From Euptelea pleiosperma (Eukaryota > Streptophyta > Magnoliopsida > Ranunculales > Eupteleaceae), in assembly GCA_035048495.1 (NCBI GenBank), contig CM068541.1, positions 16,251,929 through 16,315,928 of the forward strand: a stretch of DNA of 64,000 nt, given 5' to 3'. Each line of letters starts with the position of its first letter. Within the stretch, counting starts at the first letter, position 1. The notes beneath the pieces are model-generated. The model saw nothing but the letters and a program-made list of their open reading frames with translations. It was not told the DNA's origin and searched no databases. Shown piece by piece: positions 21,590-32,000 of the stretch. Made by a program: the position numbers and the translations under genes.

Positions 21590-22133
21590 TGCAATGGTCG
21601 ACGGCGGTGAATCTCTGCCCAAGATGTTGGCTCGAACTTGTTCATAGCTCTAGTTCAAGCCATCGAAAAATTCGAATTTGCGAACGCTCACAATCATCTT
21701 TCGGAACTCCGTATCATCCTTGGTACATGCAGGGGTGTAGGTCTGGTAGTGATCTACATCTTCCGACTTGCTGCGTAACGCAACATAGTATGATCCCAAA
21801 GGAAGATCGCCTTGCTTCAGATGTGCTATCTCTTGCTAAAGTTCATACAACCTAGCAAAATTCTCATCTTGGGAGTATGTCTGAGATGCAGTGTCCCATA
21901 TATCCTTGGCAATCGGGAGAAAGAGAAAGCCTGTGCTGATTGATGGATGCATGGAGTGAAGCAGCCATGACATGACCATCAAGTTTTCTACTTCTCACTT
22001 CTCAAACGTGGCATCGGAAGAATCAGGTGCAGTGATGCGTCCAGTGATATAGCCGGCTTTGCCTCGTCCGGTGATGTACATCTTGGCAAATTGAGACCAT
22101 GCGAGGTAGTTGGTCCCATCGAGTTTCAAGTGA
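21590..22133 (-). pseudogene. Ty1/copia-type gag fragment
   Basis: Minus-strand translation is collinear with a copia-type gag N-terminus: LDGTNYLAWSQFAKMYITGR, ENLMVMSWLLHSMHPSIS, FLFLPIAKDIWDTASQTYS, then GSYYVALRSKSEDVDHYQTY. At least three in-frame stops interrupt it (after ATFEK, after LYEL, and after FFDGLN). The frame otherwise stays the same, so decay is by substitution. It lacks the zinc knuckle, protease, integrase and reverse transcriptase. A primer-binding site lies about 75 bp upstream on the same strand. Confidence 0.85.
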
Positions 22134-22206
22134 AAATCAAACTACTCAATTAATCACACTAGTCAAACCTAGACAGATACGTTGACAAAAGTACCTAGAG
22201 CATATA

Positions 22207-22218
22207 GCTCTGATACCA
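22207..22218 (-). promoter_or_regulatory. Retrotransposon primer-binding site (initiator tRNA-Met type)
   Basis: The minus strand reads TGGTATCAGAGC, the usual complement of the 3' end of plant initiator methionine tRNA. It lies just upstream of the copia gag remnant, so the former 5' LTR should lie at higher coordinates from about 22222. Confidence 0.85.
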
Positions 22219-22456
22219 CCCTACCATGCCCTGAATATTTTAACTATACATATCTCGATGAAAGGTGATCGAAAAGAGGTTAAAATTCTACATAAATTCA
22301 AAATCTTTGAAAACACTTGGAAGACTCCAAAAAAATTTCTCGAAAATCCAAAAGACTCAAAAAGTAAATCATTTTATTTTATCTCCAAAAAATTTTCTTT
22401 GGATTTCCACTCGCCCCTTTTCATACAATGGAGAGAATTGAATTACTCATCAATCT

Positions 22457-25400
22457 TGTCACACCCCGAATCCGAATACCCAGATACGACCCGAAATCCG
22501 TGGATCGACCCGTACTCGAACCCAGAGGTGATCCATGAATGTCCCCTAGTGGTCCAATTAGGTCAATTAGACTACTAAGGTTCATTCGAAAGCCCACTAA
22601 GTAAAAAAAGAGTCTAGATGTAGGAAACAAATAATTCAAATAATTCATAATTCAAATAATTCAATCAATCAACTAAATGTGGAGAGAAGGAGGTGAGAAT
22701 ATGCTCTCAATCAAAGGACTACATGCCCGAGAAAATAAATAAGTAATGTTTTAGAACAATCAAAATAAAGTTTTCTAAGGTGTGGGATCGACTTCTAAAT
22801 CCTCATCGATCTTCTCGAATGCACCGGAGTCTTTCGCCTCAAAATCATCTTACGTACCAGGCTCCTCAAAATTTGAAAATGGTATCGGTGTAGCACCGTG
22901 AGCCGAGGCCCAGTAATACAACAGTGTGCATCGTATGATATCATACTATCCAAGTTTTTTAATCAAGGTATGCATCTCAATCGTATAATAAGGATGGCAT
23001 GAATATGAGGGTGAATGCAAGTGAGTACATAATGCAAATGCAACTAGTACCTATAACCACATAGGGTCTCCATCTCCTTCCCGCACTGGGAACGGCCTCG
23101 TTGACCCATCTGTAGGATATAATAACGTATGGGGCCTTTCACCCTAGGGTATCGAACCCTGATTAATTGATAAAATCAATATAAACGTATATAATATACT
23201 TCAACCCCTCCCTTATGCACCCATTATGTGAAATGACGTGATGATCATGGTATGACAACAAGATGATAGTAGGGTTACATAGCATAAGCACACATGTATT
23301 TAACATTTAAATAAGAATATAAAATGAAGAGATGATCATCAAAAGTGATAACATGGGAACGAATTATGGTTAACCATGAATAATATGTAACAATCACCGA
23401 AGGTCACGATCAACACGGATGAACAATATATGTGGAAATCACGAGACAATCCAACACACCATGGTCGAACCCTATGAGGGATCCATGACACAAAGTCGAA
23501 CCCTAAAGAGGGATCCAAGACACTTGGCCGAACCCTCTGAGGGATCCAAGACACATGGGTGGGATCCCCATGCATACAAGTATAAGTCAACCCATTTAGG
23601 GTTTAGTCAAACAACAAGGCTAAAACCTTAATAGTCAATAATCATGACCGAACCACTAACAATTAATAGGTTTTTATAAAAAAATGTACTGTCTTATAAA
23701 AATCATAACTAAATAAATATAAATTAAAAAAATATAAACTCAATGGATTTAAAAACTAGATTTACAGAGGTTTTAGGAAAAATAAATATAAAAAATATTC
23801 AGATTCAAAATATAGGTCGAAACCCTTAATTAAGTGAACCAGACAGAATATGGGATTCTGAGTTTTACAGAAAAGTCTCGCGTATTTGAAAAATCATAAC
23901 TTAATCAATACAAATTAGAAAAATACAAACTCAAATGCTATAAAAACTAGATTTATAGAGGTATTTAGAAAAAATAAATAGAAAAATATTCAGATTCAAA
24001 ATATAGGTCGAAACCCTTAATGAAGTGGGTAGACAGAATCTGAAATTCTGGGTTTTATAAAAAAGTCCAGCACATTTGAAAAATTATAACTTAATCATTT
24101 TAAATCCAAAAAATACAAACTTAAAGGTTCTAGAAACTATATTTATAGAGGTATCTATGAAAAATAATTGGAAAAATATTTAGATTAAGAATATAGATTG
24201 AAATCTCAAGTGAAGTGGACCGTATAAAATCTAGAATTTTGGATTTTACAGAAAAGTTCAGCACGTTTGAAAAATCATAACTTAATCAATACAAATCAGA
24301 AAAATACAAACTCAAATGTTCTAGAAACTAGATTTATAAAGGTATCCATGAAAAATAATTAGAAAAATATTTAGATTAAAAATATAGATCAAAATCCCAA
24401 GTGAAATAGACTGTATAAAATTTAAAATTCTAAGTTATTTTGTAAAGTCCAACAACTTAGAAAAATTAGAATTAAATAAATATAAATCAGAAAAATAAAA
24501 CTAAACGGTTTTGGAAAATAGATTCATAGAGGTATTTAGGAAAAATAATTATAAAAATATAACGAAAATGATAAAGAACATAGTCATCCGTTATAGGTAC
24601 AAAATAGACATGGTCAAACCCATCATGGTGGCCCAAAATAAAGATCAACCCAATAGGAATAAAGTAAATATTGTTGAAATTAATTTATAATGAGTATCAA
24701 CCATTACCGAATGAAAGAAAAATAAAATCTTGAAGAAAAACAAGTATAGGATGGATCAAACACACTTACCTCAAGGTTTCTTGAACTTTAATGAAAATCA
24801 AAAGTTTCTTTAGATTTGAAAGTCATCGGATCGTCCTCTTCTCGGAGTATGTTCTTCTAATCGGAGTTTCCGTTAATTCTCTCTTCTTGCTCAAGTGCGA
24901 TCAGTGCCCAGATGAAGATTTAATGGAGCTTTCTCTATTCTTTAATGGAGTTGGGTTTGTGAAAGCTTCTAAAGCTTTAGGATTTTCATAAATATGTTTA
25001 GGGAAGGATTAGGATTTCTATTTTGTAAAAATTCGTAACTATTAAAGGGATGACTTTTTCAACCCTCAAAAACTTATATTTTACACTACTAATGGGTTAA
25101 AACTGGGCCCAAGGCCCATATATATCCACTAGGCTTTACTGAAAATTATTATTAAGCTCAAAAAGCTTCTAGGTTGGCCATACGGGCCCACCCAACAATT
25201 ATAACACAACTAATTATTAATTAATTCAATCAAACTATATTATATAATATAAAAGTCCATACAATAAGATATTGACACATGTCACACACATAAATCATAT
25301 AAAATAGTCTAAATACACAAAAATTACAAAAAACTTCAAAGTCTCAAAAAAGTATCAAATGACATCGGAATGACCCGAAAGTGATTTCAGGTCCCACACT

Positions 25401-25874
25401 CTTATTAAATAAATAAAATATAATTAAATATTAATTTTAAAAAATATAAGAATGGTAGAAAAGTTCAAAAATTACGAAAATACTATTTTTGTCAAAATCT
25501 CCCGCTAGAGTTTTCATGTCTCAAGAAAGGTTCCAAATTTCACAGGTAAGTTGGTAAGGATAAAATAGGAATATTTTTTTGTGTCTCGGGCCCACAAAAT
25601 AATTTTTTTATAAATGTTCTGGAATGTTAGCCGGGGAAAGAAAAAGCCCCCTGCAAGTTATGGTTCATTATTTTTAGCAAAAATTTAGCCATAAAGAGCG
25701 AGTTTCAAAAATATAAAGTTTTTCAAAGTTGTCAGAATGAAACCAAATTAAATACACATACTTATACATGATATTAAACAATAAAAACAATAATAAGAGT
25801 CTGAAAAAGTTTCAGGTTTTCATTCTTAGGTGAATTTACCATAATACCTTAAAACGAAAGTTTAGGGTATTACA
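22457..25874. mobile_element. 3.4 kb solo-LTR candidate with 5-bp target duplication
   Basis: The element starts TGTCACACCCCGAATCCG and ends TTTAGGGTATTACA, so it has TG..CA termini with a short imperfect inverted repeat (TGTCACACCC / GGGTATTACA). AATCT is duplicated at 22452-22456 and 25875-25879. No gag, pol, primer-binding site or polypurine tract is apparent inside, and no internal LTR boundary, so one long LTR is the simplest reading. LTRs of this length occur in some Ty3 lineages such as Tekay/Del. It holds a ~191-bp tandem array. Confidence 0.8.
23690..24560. repeat. ~191-bp tandem array, about 4.6 units
   Basis: The anchor AAATCATAACTTAATCAATA (or variants) recurs at about 23699, 23890, 24081, 24272 and 24462. 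Each unit continues through ACTAGATTTATAGAGGTAT, AAAAATATTCAGATTCAAAATATAGGTCG, CAGACAGAATCTG and TTTTACAGAAAAGTC. Divergence increases towards the right end. It lies wholly inside the solo LTR. Confidence 0.85.
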
Positions 25875-25879
25875 AATCT

Positions 25880-26272
25880 CATTTTCCTTGTTGACTTGAA
25901 CTAGTCGTCCACGTTGCCAGTACACTATCCTCCACATGTCACTCAATGATCGGGGGTTGAGGAGATGCCTCAACCAAAAAGGTGAGGCAAGGTTTAATGG
26001 GAAAAAAATGACATGTTATGGATGGCTAGAGATTACGAAACTCGTCACATAGGAGACATCTATTAATTATCCTATGGTAAAGATTAATTGATGAGATAAT
26101 CTTAAGGGGTCTCTTACGTAGGGCCCCACGACTTAGATGATCAAGATTGAGAAGAATGTGAATGATATGAAAATATATATAGTAATATAAGTATTATAGT
26201 TTCTGGAACACCCTATGTTTCCCCTCATGTTTAACTTCTTCATGCAATGAGAGCTCTCAATGAAAACTAGGA
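25880..26272. other. Intergenic sequence with a truncated MITE
   Basis: At about 25930-25996 the sequence GGTTGAGGAGATGCCTCAACC.AAAAGGTGAGGCAAGG matches one half of the MITE at 37745-37941. The rest of this stretch shows nothing recognisable. Confidence 0.5.
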
Positions 26273-26277
26273 AGACA

Positions 26278-26857
26278 TGAAGCCCTGCTTGGTTCGCAGC
26301 AAATTGAGTGCAATGCACTCACTTGCCACAATTTTGGGATTGCAAGTGATTGGTTGGAGGCGGCAAATGAATTGCCATGCAAGTGGGTTCCAAGCCCTTG
26401 CAAACTCCTTAACAAATAGATGCAAACAAGTGCAGCCCAAAAATTGATGCAAGTGGGCACATTGTATTAGCTCAACATTTTTTCTTCCGAAAAACATTAA
26501 GAATAATAATAACTGTGATTTTTTTTATTACCTTTCTATTTTTATTTTATTTTATTTTTTATTTTTTATTTTTTATTTTACTTTTTTATATAGTTGGTTG
26601 GGGCTGCCTAACCCCAAGCTTTCCCCTCCAAATAATAATAATAATAATAAACACAACATGATAACAATAATAATTTATTATGTAATATTTTTATAAAATC
26701 AAGAAATAAAATAATCCATTGCATTCTTTTGAAATGCACTACTAACCAATCTTTGTTTGCATCTATTTACAGGGTGTGAACCAAACAGTTGTAAGTGATT
26801 GCAATGCAAGTCACTATAGTGCAAAATGCACCCAAGTGTAGCGAACCAAGCAGGGCA
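26278..26857. mobile_element. hAT-like MITE, ~580 bp
   Basis: Terminal inverted repeats AGCCCTGCTTGGTTCGC and GCGAACCAAGCAGGGC. Inside, paired GCAAGTGATTGG, TGCAATGC and AACAAATAGATGCAAACAAG blocks in inverted order flank an AT-rich core. The CCCTGCTTGGTTCGC end is typical of hAT-derived MITEs. No perfect 8-bp duplication is visible. Confidence 0.7.
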
Positions 26858-26885
26858 GAAGAGATTGAAAGGGTGGTAATAATCT

Positions 26886-26887
<2 letters not shown>

Positions 26888-26954
<67 letters not shown>
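26888..26954. repeat. (GA)n microsatellite, ~33 units
   Basis: 67 bp of uninterrupted GA just outside the right end of the hAT-like MITE. The long Arg-Glu and Ser-Leu frames over it are artefacts. Confidence 0.95.
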
Positions 26955-26955
<1 letters not shown>

Positions 26956-27139
26956 CACAACCAAGGTAGTTAGCCATTTGGACTTGTTGCACAGCAGAGA
27001 TCCTCTGGTTTTTGTCGATGCAATTTAAGAGGGCTGGAAGAAATTGAAAAGATGGCAACAGTCAGAGAGAGAAAGAGGGAGAAATCGTCAACCGCTTGGG
27101 CTAGTTGCACAGTTGAGATCAGCAACACTTTTTCTTCTT

Positions 27140-27345
27140 CTTCTTTGTTAAGGGCTCTTCAACACAAGTGATTGGTTGGGGCGTACAAATGACTGGCATG
27201 CAAGTGGTTGCCAAGCCCTTGCAAACTCTTTAAGAAAATGGATGCAAGCAACTGCAGCCCAAAAACTGTGCAAAGTGACTGTAATGTAAATCACTGCATT
27301 TGCACTGAACTGCAAAATGTATCCCAGTGCAGCGAACCGAACAGG
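27140..27345. mobile_element. hAT-like MITE, second, truncated copy
   Basis: Shares AAGTGATTGGTTGGGGC, CTTTAAGAAAATGGATGCAAGC, and the right end GCAGCGAACCGAACAGGGCA with the 26278 element. The left end is weaker (AAGGGCTCTTCAACAC). Confidence 0.6.
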
Positions 27346-27356
27346 GCATATATTTT

Positions 27357-28475
27357 TCCATTGGCTTACTCCCCGGTGGCTTGGGGCTTCAAATGTTGAA
27401 GTCTCCCTCCAACATGTCATGTGGCACACTCTGGGGCCTACAGATCCGTTCATGTTTGTTTAACCTCACGGTGGATCTACACCAAAAAAAAAAAAACCAG
27501 TTTAACTGGTAATTTCTAGTTGTTGGATTTGATCATTACAATGAGGTAATTTCTGGCCGTTGAATTCTGAATTTTTTTTGGGTACTAAAATTGAAGTGCT
27601 AAAGATCACCAATCAAGCTGATTTTTAGTGTATAGGTTCACCAAGAGATGGGCCAAACATCCATGAGGTCAGTGTGTTGTAGTACTCCACGTGGCATTTT
27701 GGGAGGGGAGCCGTGAGGACAACAACTCAACTACTTTCTCATCTTGTGCTGATGGACATATAGCAAAAGTCACCTCCTTACACATTTGGGTCCACCATAT
27801 GCAAGTTTGTTGTCCCCTTCCAAAATCCCACCTAGCACACTCTATCGGGTCCACTGACACATGCTTGGTAGGCTGGCACACCAAAATTCAACTTGATTGG
27901 TGATTTCTATCTATTGGATTTTGAGCATTTTGATGAGTTGATTTCTAGCCATTGCAGTAAGTTATTTTTGGTACTAAAATCTAATGGCTAGAAATTACCA
28001 ATCAGGTTAATTTTGATGCATAAACCAGAACTTCCTTAGCCAGGAAAAAATAATTGCTGTCAGTGGAAAAAATCACTAATCTAGCTGATTTTTTTGAATG
28101 ACATGTAAAGTAATTAAGAAGTCATCAAGGGATTATATTGAAAATATGAATGATGACTTAAAGCACATTTAATAAATTGGGTAGGCGAATTTAATAGAGT
28201 AGAACTTTGATGATGACATCCCTTGTGAACGATGATGAGTGAATATAATATGAGCCACGCAACACACTCAGATACCACTAACTGAATAGATATTTGGCCC
28301 ATCCCCTAAGTGGATCTCTGTACCGAAATTCATCCTGATTAGTAATTTCTATCCATTGGATTAGAGTCGTATTCATGATATATTTTTAACCTTAGATTTC
28401 GAGCATTATTTAGGGTACTAAAATCCAAAGGCTAGAAATCACTAATCAAGCTGTTTTTTGGTATGTAAGTCCACA
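27357..28475. mobile_element. Three adjacent M1-like MITE copies
   Basis: Copy 1 (27357-27735) has GGTGGATCTACACC and GGTTCACCAAGAGATGGGCC halves and CCACGTGGC near 27690. Copy 2 (27745-28030) has GGGTCCACTGACACATGC and AATTACCAATCAGG. Copy 3 (28195-28475) begins AGAACTTTGATGATGACATC and has CCCATCCCCTAAGTGGAT. All are non-coding and moderately decayed. Confidence 0.65.
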
Positions 28476-28482
28476 AAAGAAG

Positions 28483-28775
28483 CAAAATTTTTGAAGTAGC
28501 AGTGGCCAATCAAATGACGCCACAATCCGCTGATGCTTTGTGACCAAACCCCCAAAAATGCTTTTGTACAGCGGATCGTGGGGCCATTTGATTGGCCACT
28601 GCTTCTGCTTCAGAAATTTTCCCAACATTTTTGCCCCAAAAGAGAGAACTTTTGAAGCTGTGGATTTTTGAAACAGCCAAGCACCAATCACATGGCGCCA
28701 CAATCTGCTCAACAGCAGATTGTGGCGCCATGTGATTGGCCACTGCTTCCCTGCTTCAAAAATTATTCTCGAAAG
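28483..28775. repeat. Two adjacent hairpins, the second nearly perfect
   Basis: Hairpin 1 (28483-28625) pairs GCAGTGGCCAATCAAATG..CCACAATCCGCTG with CAGCGGATCGTGGGGCC..ATTTGATTGGCCACTGC. Hairpin 2 has a perfect 26-bp inverted repeat, 28684-28709 with 28714-28739, around a 4-nt CAAC loop; its core is CCACAATCTGCT. The flanks GAAGC..TTTTTGAA extend the pairing. Both share the GTGGCCAATCA end and look like related foldback MITEs. They lie about 300 bp upstream of the COR413IM start. Confidence 0.85.
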
Positions 28776-28781
28776 AATGTG

Positions 28782-28818
28782 CCACGTGGTTACATGGTCC
28801 AAATAGTATGCCACGTGG
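28782..28818. promoter_or_regulatory. Two G-box/ABRE-core motifs upstream of COR413IM
   Basis: CCACGTGG occurs at 28782-28789 and again at 28811-28818. CACGTGG is the G-box and ABRE core bound by bZIP/ABF and bHLH factors. They are about 270-300 bp upstream of the likely start codon of a cold-regulated gene, which fits ABA or cold control, but the motif is also part of the local MITE ends, so function is inferred. Confidence 0.5.
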
Positions 28819-28992
28819 CAATAGAAAATATCAACCATGGGACAGTTGTTAACATCAAAAATATTCCATCAACTACTTTATCAGTCGGTTCGGCAAAGCA
28901 GAGAAACGACAAAGAGGAAGAAAGTAAAGACGTTGTCTGTTGCTCTGTCCACGCGACAGCCAAGCTTCTCTCCGTTCCCTTTTGCCAGAAGA

Positions 28993-29082
28993 ATGATGCC
29001 CTCTCTCTCTATATCTCCCGAGTCCCGACACACCACTTCTCTCTCATCAACACTCTCACCACAGAACAAACCACCAAATTGA
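28993..29082 (+). pseudogene. Transit-peptide-like frame just upstream of COR413IM exon 1
   Basis: From ATG 28993 a 29-codon frame (MMPSLSISPESRHTTSLSS..) is rich in Ser/Thr and poor in acids, as chloroplast transit peptides are. It stops at TGA 29080-29082, three bases before the in-frame ATG of the COR413IM coding frame, and is in a different phase. Either a small indel has separated transit peptide and mature protein, or the similarity is chance. Confidence 0.45.
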
Positions 29083-29084
29083 AG

Positions 29085-32000
29085 ATGAAAAGCCAACGAT
29101 TTGGCGCCCTTCTCTCCCAGGAAAACCTTCAATGGGTCTGCACCGTTTCATCCGCGTAACTCTCTCTCCCTCTCTCTATGTTTCCGCCCAATTATCTACT
29201 ATTTTTATGACTAATTATCTTCTCCTAAATTTATTTTCTAGGGTTTTAATGCTTTCCAAGGGAACTGCAGTTCAAAAATCTTTTCTTGTTCCTTTATTTG
29301 CTCTGCAAGCACCTGCAAGCGTCATATCATGGATCAAGTAAGCCCTCCCAACATCATCTTGTTCTTCATTGAAAGCACCTTTTTTCTTTACTGTCGTGAA
29401 CTAATGCAAGTTTGATTGGCAGGGGTGAATATGGTACTTGGACTGCTTTCTTGGGGCTTCTTCTTCGTCTCTTCTACTTCATTCCTGGTGCGTTTTGTGT
29501 GAAAGAATTCATTCCTGGTGCGTTTTCTTTCTTGGGGGTGAATAGGTTAATTTTGTTTGCAATACATAAATAGGCTTCAACTAAATTCAAATCTCCATTC
29601 AAAACCAAATTATATCTGGTTTTAATTTAAAATTTCTTAATAATCATCTAAATTCTCTGGTTTGGGATGCTAGCTCTAAATCTCCAACACCCAATTGCTG
29701 CTGCATTAATTATTCCCCTCAGATACCTAAACAACTTTATTCTCTTCCTAATTTGTTGCTAACTACCATATTAGGACAAAGAATCCTAACTTATGGGATA
29801 TCCTGCACTGTGTGTGTGTGTGTGTGCAATGTTATATTTACTACGTAAAAAATTCCAATTAGAAAAGGTAGGACTCATAATTTATGGTAAATTTCAAGTA
29901 CTACCTAGCAAGTAAGGAAAGAAAAATAAAATAAAATAAAGAAAGAAATCTGGAAGTGTCGTGTGAGAATTCATAGTGTTGGAATCCAACATGGGTACTT
30001 CACACATTTAGAAGAATCCCTGCGACATAGGCAAGTGGGTTGGTGATCAGAGAGTGAAGGTGGATTTAAAGCAAGGTCTTTGGTGTACTAGTATCAAGCA
30101 CAATTATAAATACGTGGAGTAACAAAACTTTGGCTACTAAAAAATGTAATTTGAATACTTTTTTATTCAAAAAGTAGTCTAGAAAATAGTTGAGAAGACA
30201 ATAATGTCAAAAGATTGGTGAATGAGAAATTGGGATTAATATGGTTTTAGTTCAAATTTTTAGAGGAAAAAAATTGGAAAAATATATGTACATGTTGGGC
30301 AGTTAAGAAATTCATAGAATGGGTGTAGCAGAGATGAGGATGTTGGGATGGATGAGTGGAAAAACTAGGAAAGACAAAATCAGAAATGACCATACTCAAG
30401 GAAACCTAGAACCCCAATAGGAGAGAAGATAAGAGAAAGTCGATGGTTTGAGCATGTGCAACGACAACCAATAATAGCACCAGTGAGAAGTAGCGCTTTG
30501 GTGCAAGTCGAAGTCCTTAAAATGGAGAGAGGAAGACCAGAAATGAAGTGGATGGAAATAGTAATAAAAGATCTGAAGACATGCTTCGACTAAAGATATA
30601 GCTCTAAACAAATGGCGAAATAGGATTTGTGTTGCGGACCCCAAACATTCGGGACAAGGCGTTGATGATGACGATATCCATGGTGTGATACAAACTAGGT
30701 AATAATATAACTATAAGGGTACTGTAATTATTTTCATGCTTTCCTCAATTTTAGTAATATAAGCAATTCCTGAAGTTTGCAAAATTTGCCCCACTTCTAG
30801 GGTTTTAGAAAACACAATAATCTTTTTATTTTTATTTTTATGAAAGATATTCAAAGACACTAATAGGTAAAATCAGCTTTGTCTCTGAAATGCCCGAAGA
30901 ATCAAATAGTTTAAGCACTTAGAACTATCTGCTGCTATGAGAGATAGTAGAGCAACTACGAACCCCCTACCTATATAACTGACAGCGGGGAAGATTCATA
31001 AAAGGGGGGTTAATAGGGTCGAACCCCACCCAACTATTTCTCCCTTTCCTGGCCATCAATCAATCTATTATATAGAAGGAATTTTTTTAAATTCTTACAA
31101 ACAAAAAGGAGTTTTATTTCTGAGAATTTTTAGAAATGTAAAATTACAAATTTGTTTCGGATTGTTGAATATTTGTGTTTTATTTTCAATATTTTGAAGA
31201 AAAAAAATTAAACATATTTCCGAATCATGGGTCTTTTTCCCCCAAAAAAGACGTGTTTTAAATGAAGTTTTGCTAACTATTGTATTTTTTTGATAATTTT
31301 GATAATTTTGCTAACTATTGTACTAACGCTCACAAACTTTACAAACTCAATAATATGGCACCTTCATTATATCTTTATACCAACATATCTCTCTTTCTTA
31401 GATACATAGACCTATTATCAACTAGAAGCAAGTAACCATTAAATTTGCATGAAGGATAGTTCAAAGCAGCATCTCCTTTGTATATATTCCACTGGAATGC
31501 GTGGCTATTTGGTAGTCGTGGCTGTGTTCTTTGGAAGAGCTCTTTGCATGTTATTCTTTGAGGTATTTGGGAGGAAATAGAAGAATCTTTGAGGACAAAT
31601 TATCTAATCTTTAAGGCAAAGATCTCTTTTTTGGTTTTATCGTCTAAAGAATTAGAAGGTATTACTTTTAGCAATATCTGAGAGATTGGATATTGGGGGC
31701 CTTATTTTCTCCCTTTTTCATTAGCTTTAATGTGGACTGGCTCCCCCTAAGGTGGACAAAGATAAGCTTAATTCTCATGGTTGCTCGTTTGGTAATCCAA
31801 GTCGATCGGGAATTGGCAGTGCTTTCTGATATTTTGATGGAAGCATCATTTATGTCCTCTTGGGTCCAGTTGGGATATGTGATTCAAATAAGTTCAAACA
31901 CAGTTGCTCTTCTTCAAGGTCTTAAAACAGCCGAGGGCCTCAATCTCAACAAGATTGTTGTGGAAGGTGATTCTAAAAATGTATCATCAAAGACATATAA

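Noticed and set aside
26795..27028. Open frames made of Arg-Glu or Ser-Leu repeats
   Set aside because: They are translations of the (GA)n microsatellite at 26888-26954.
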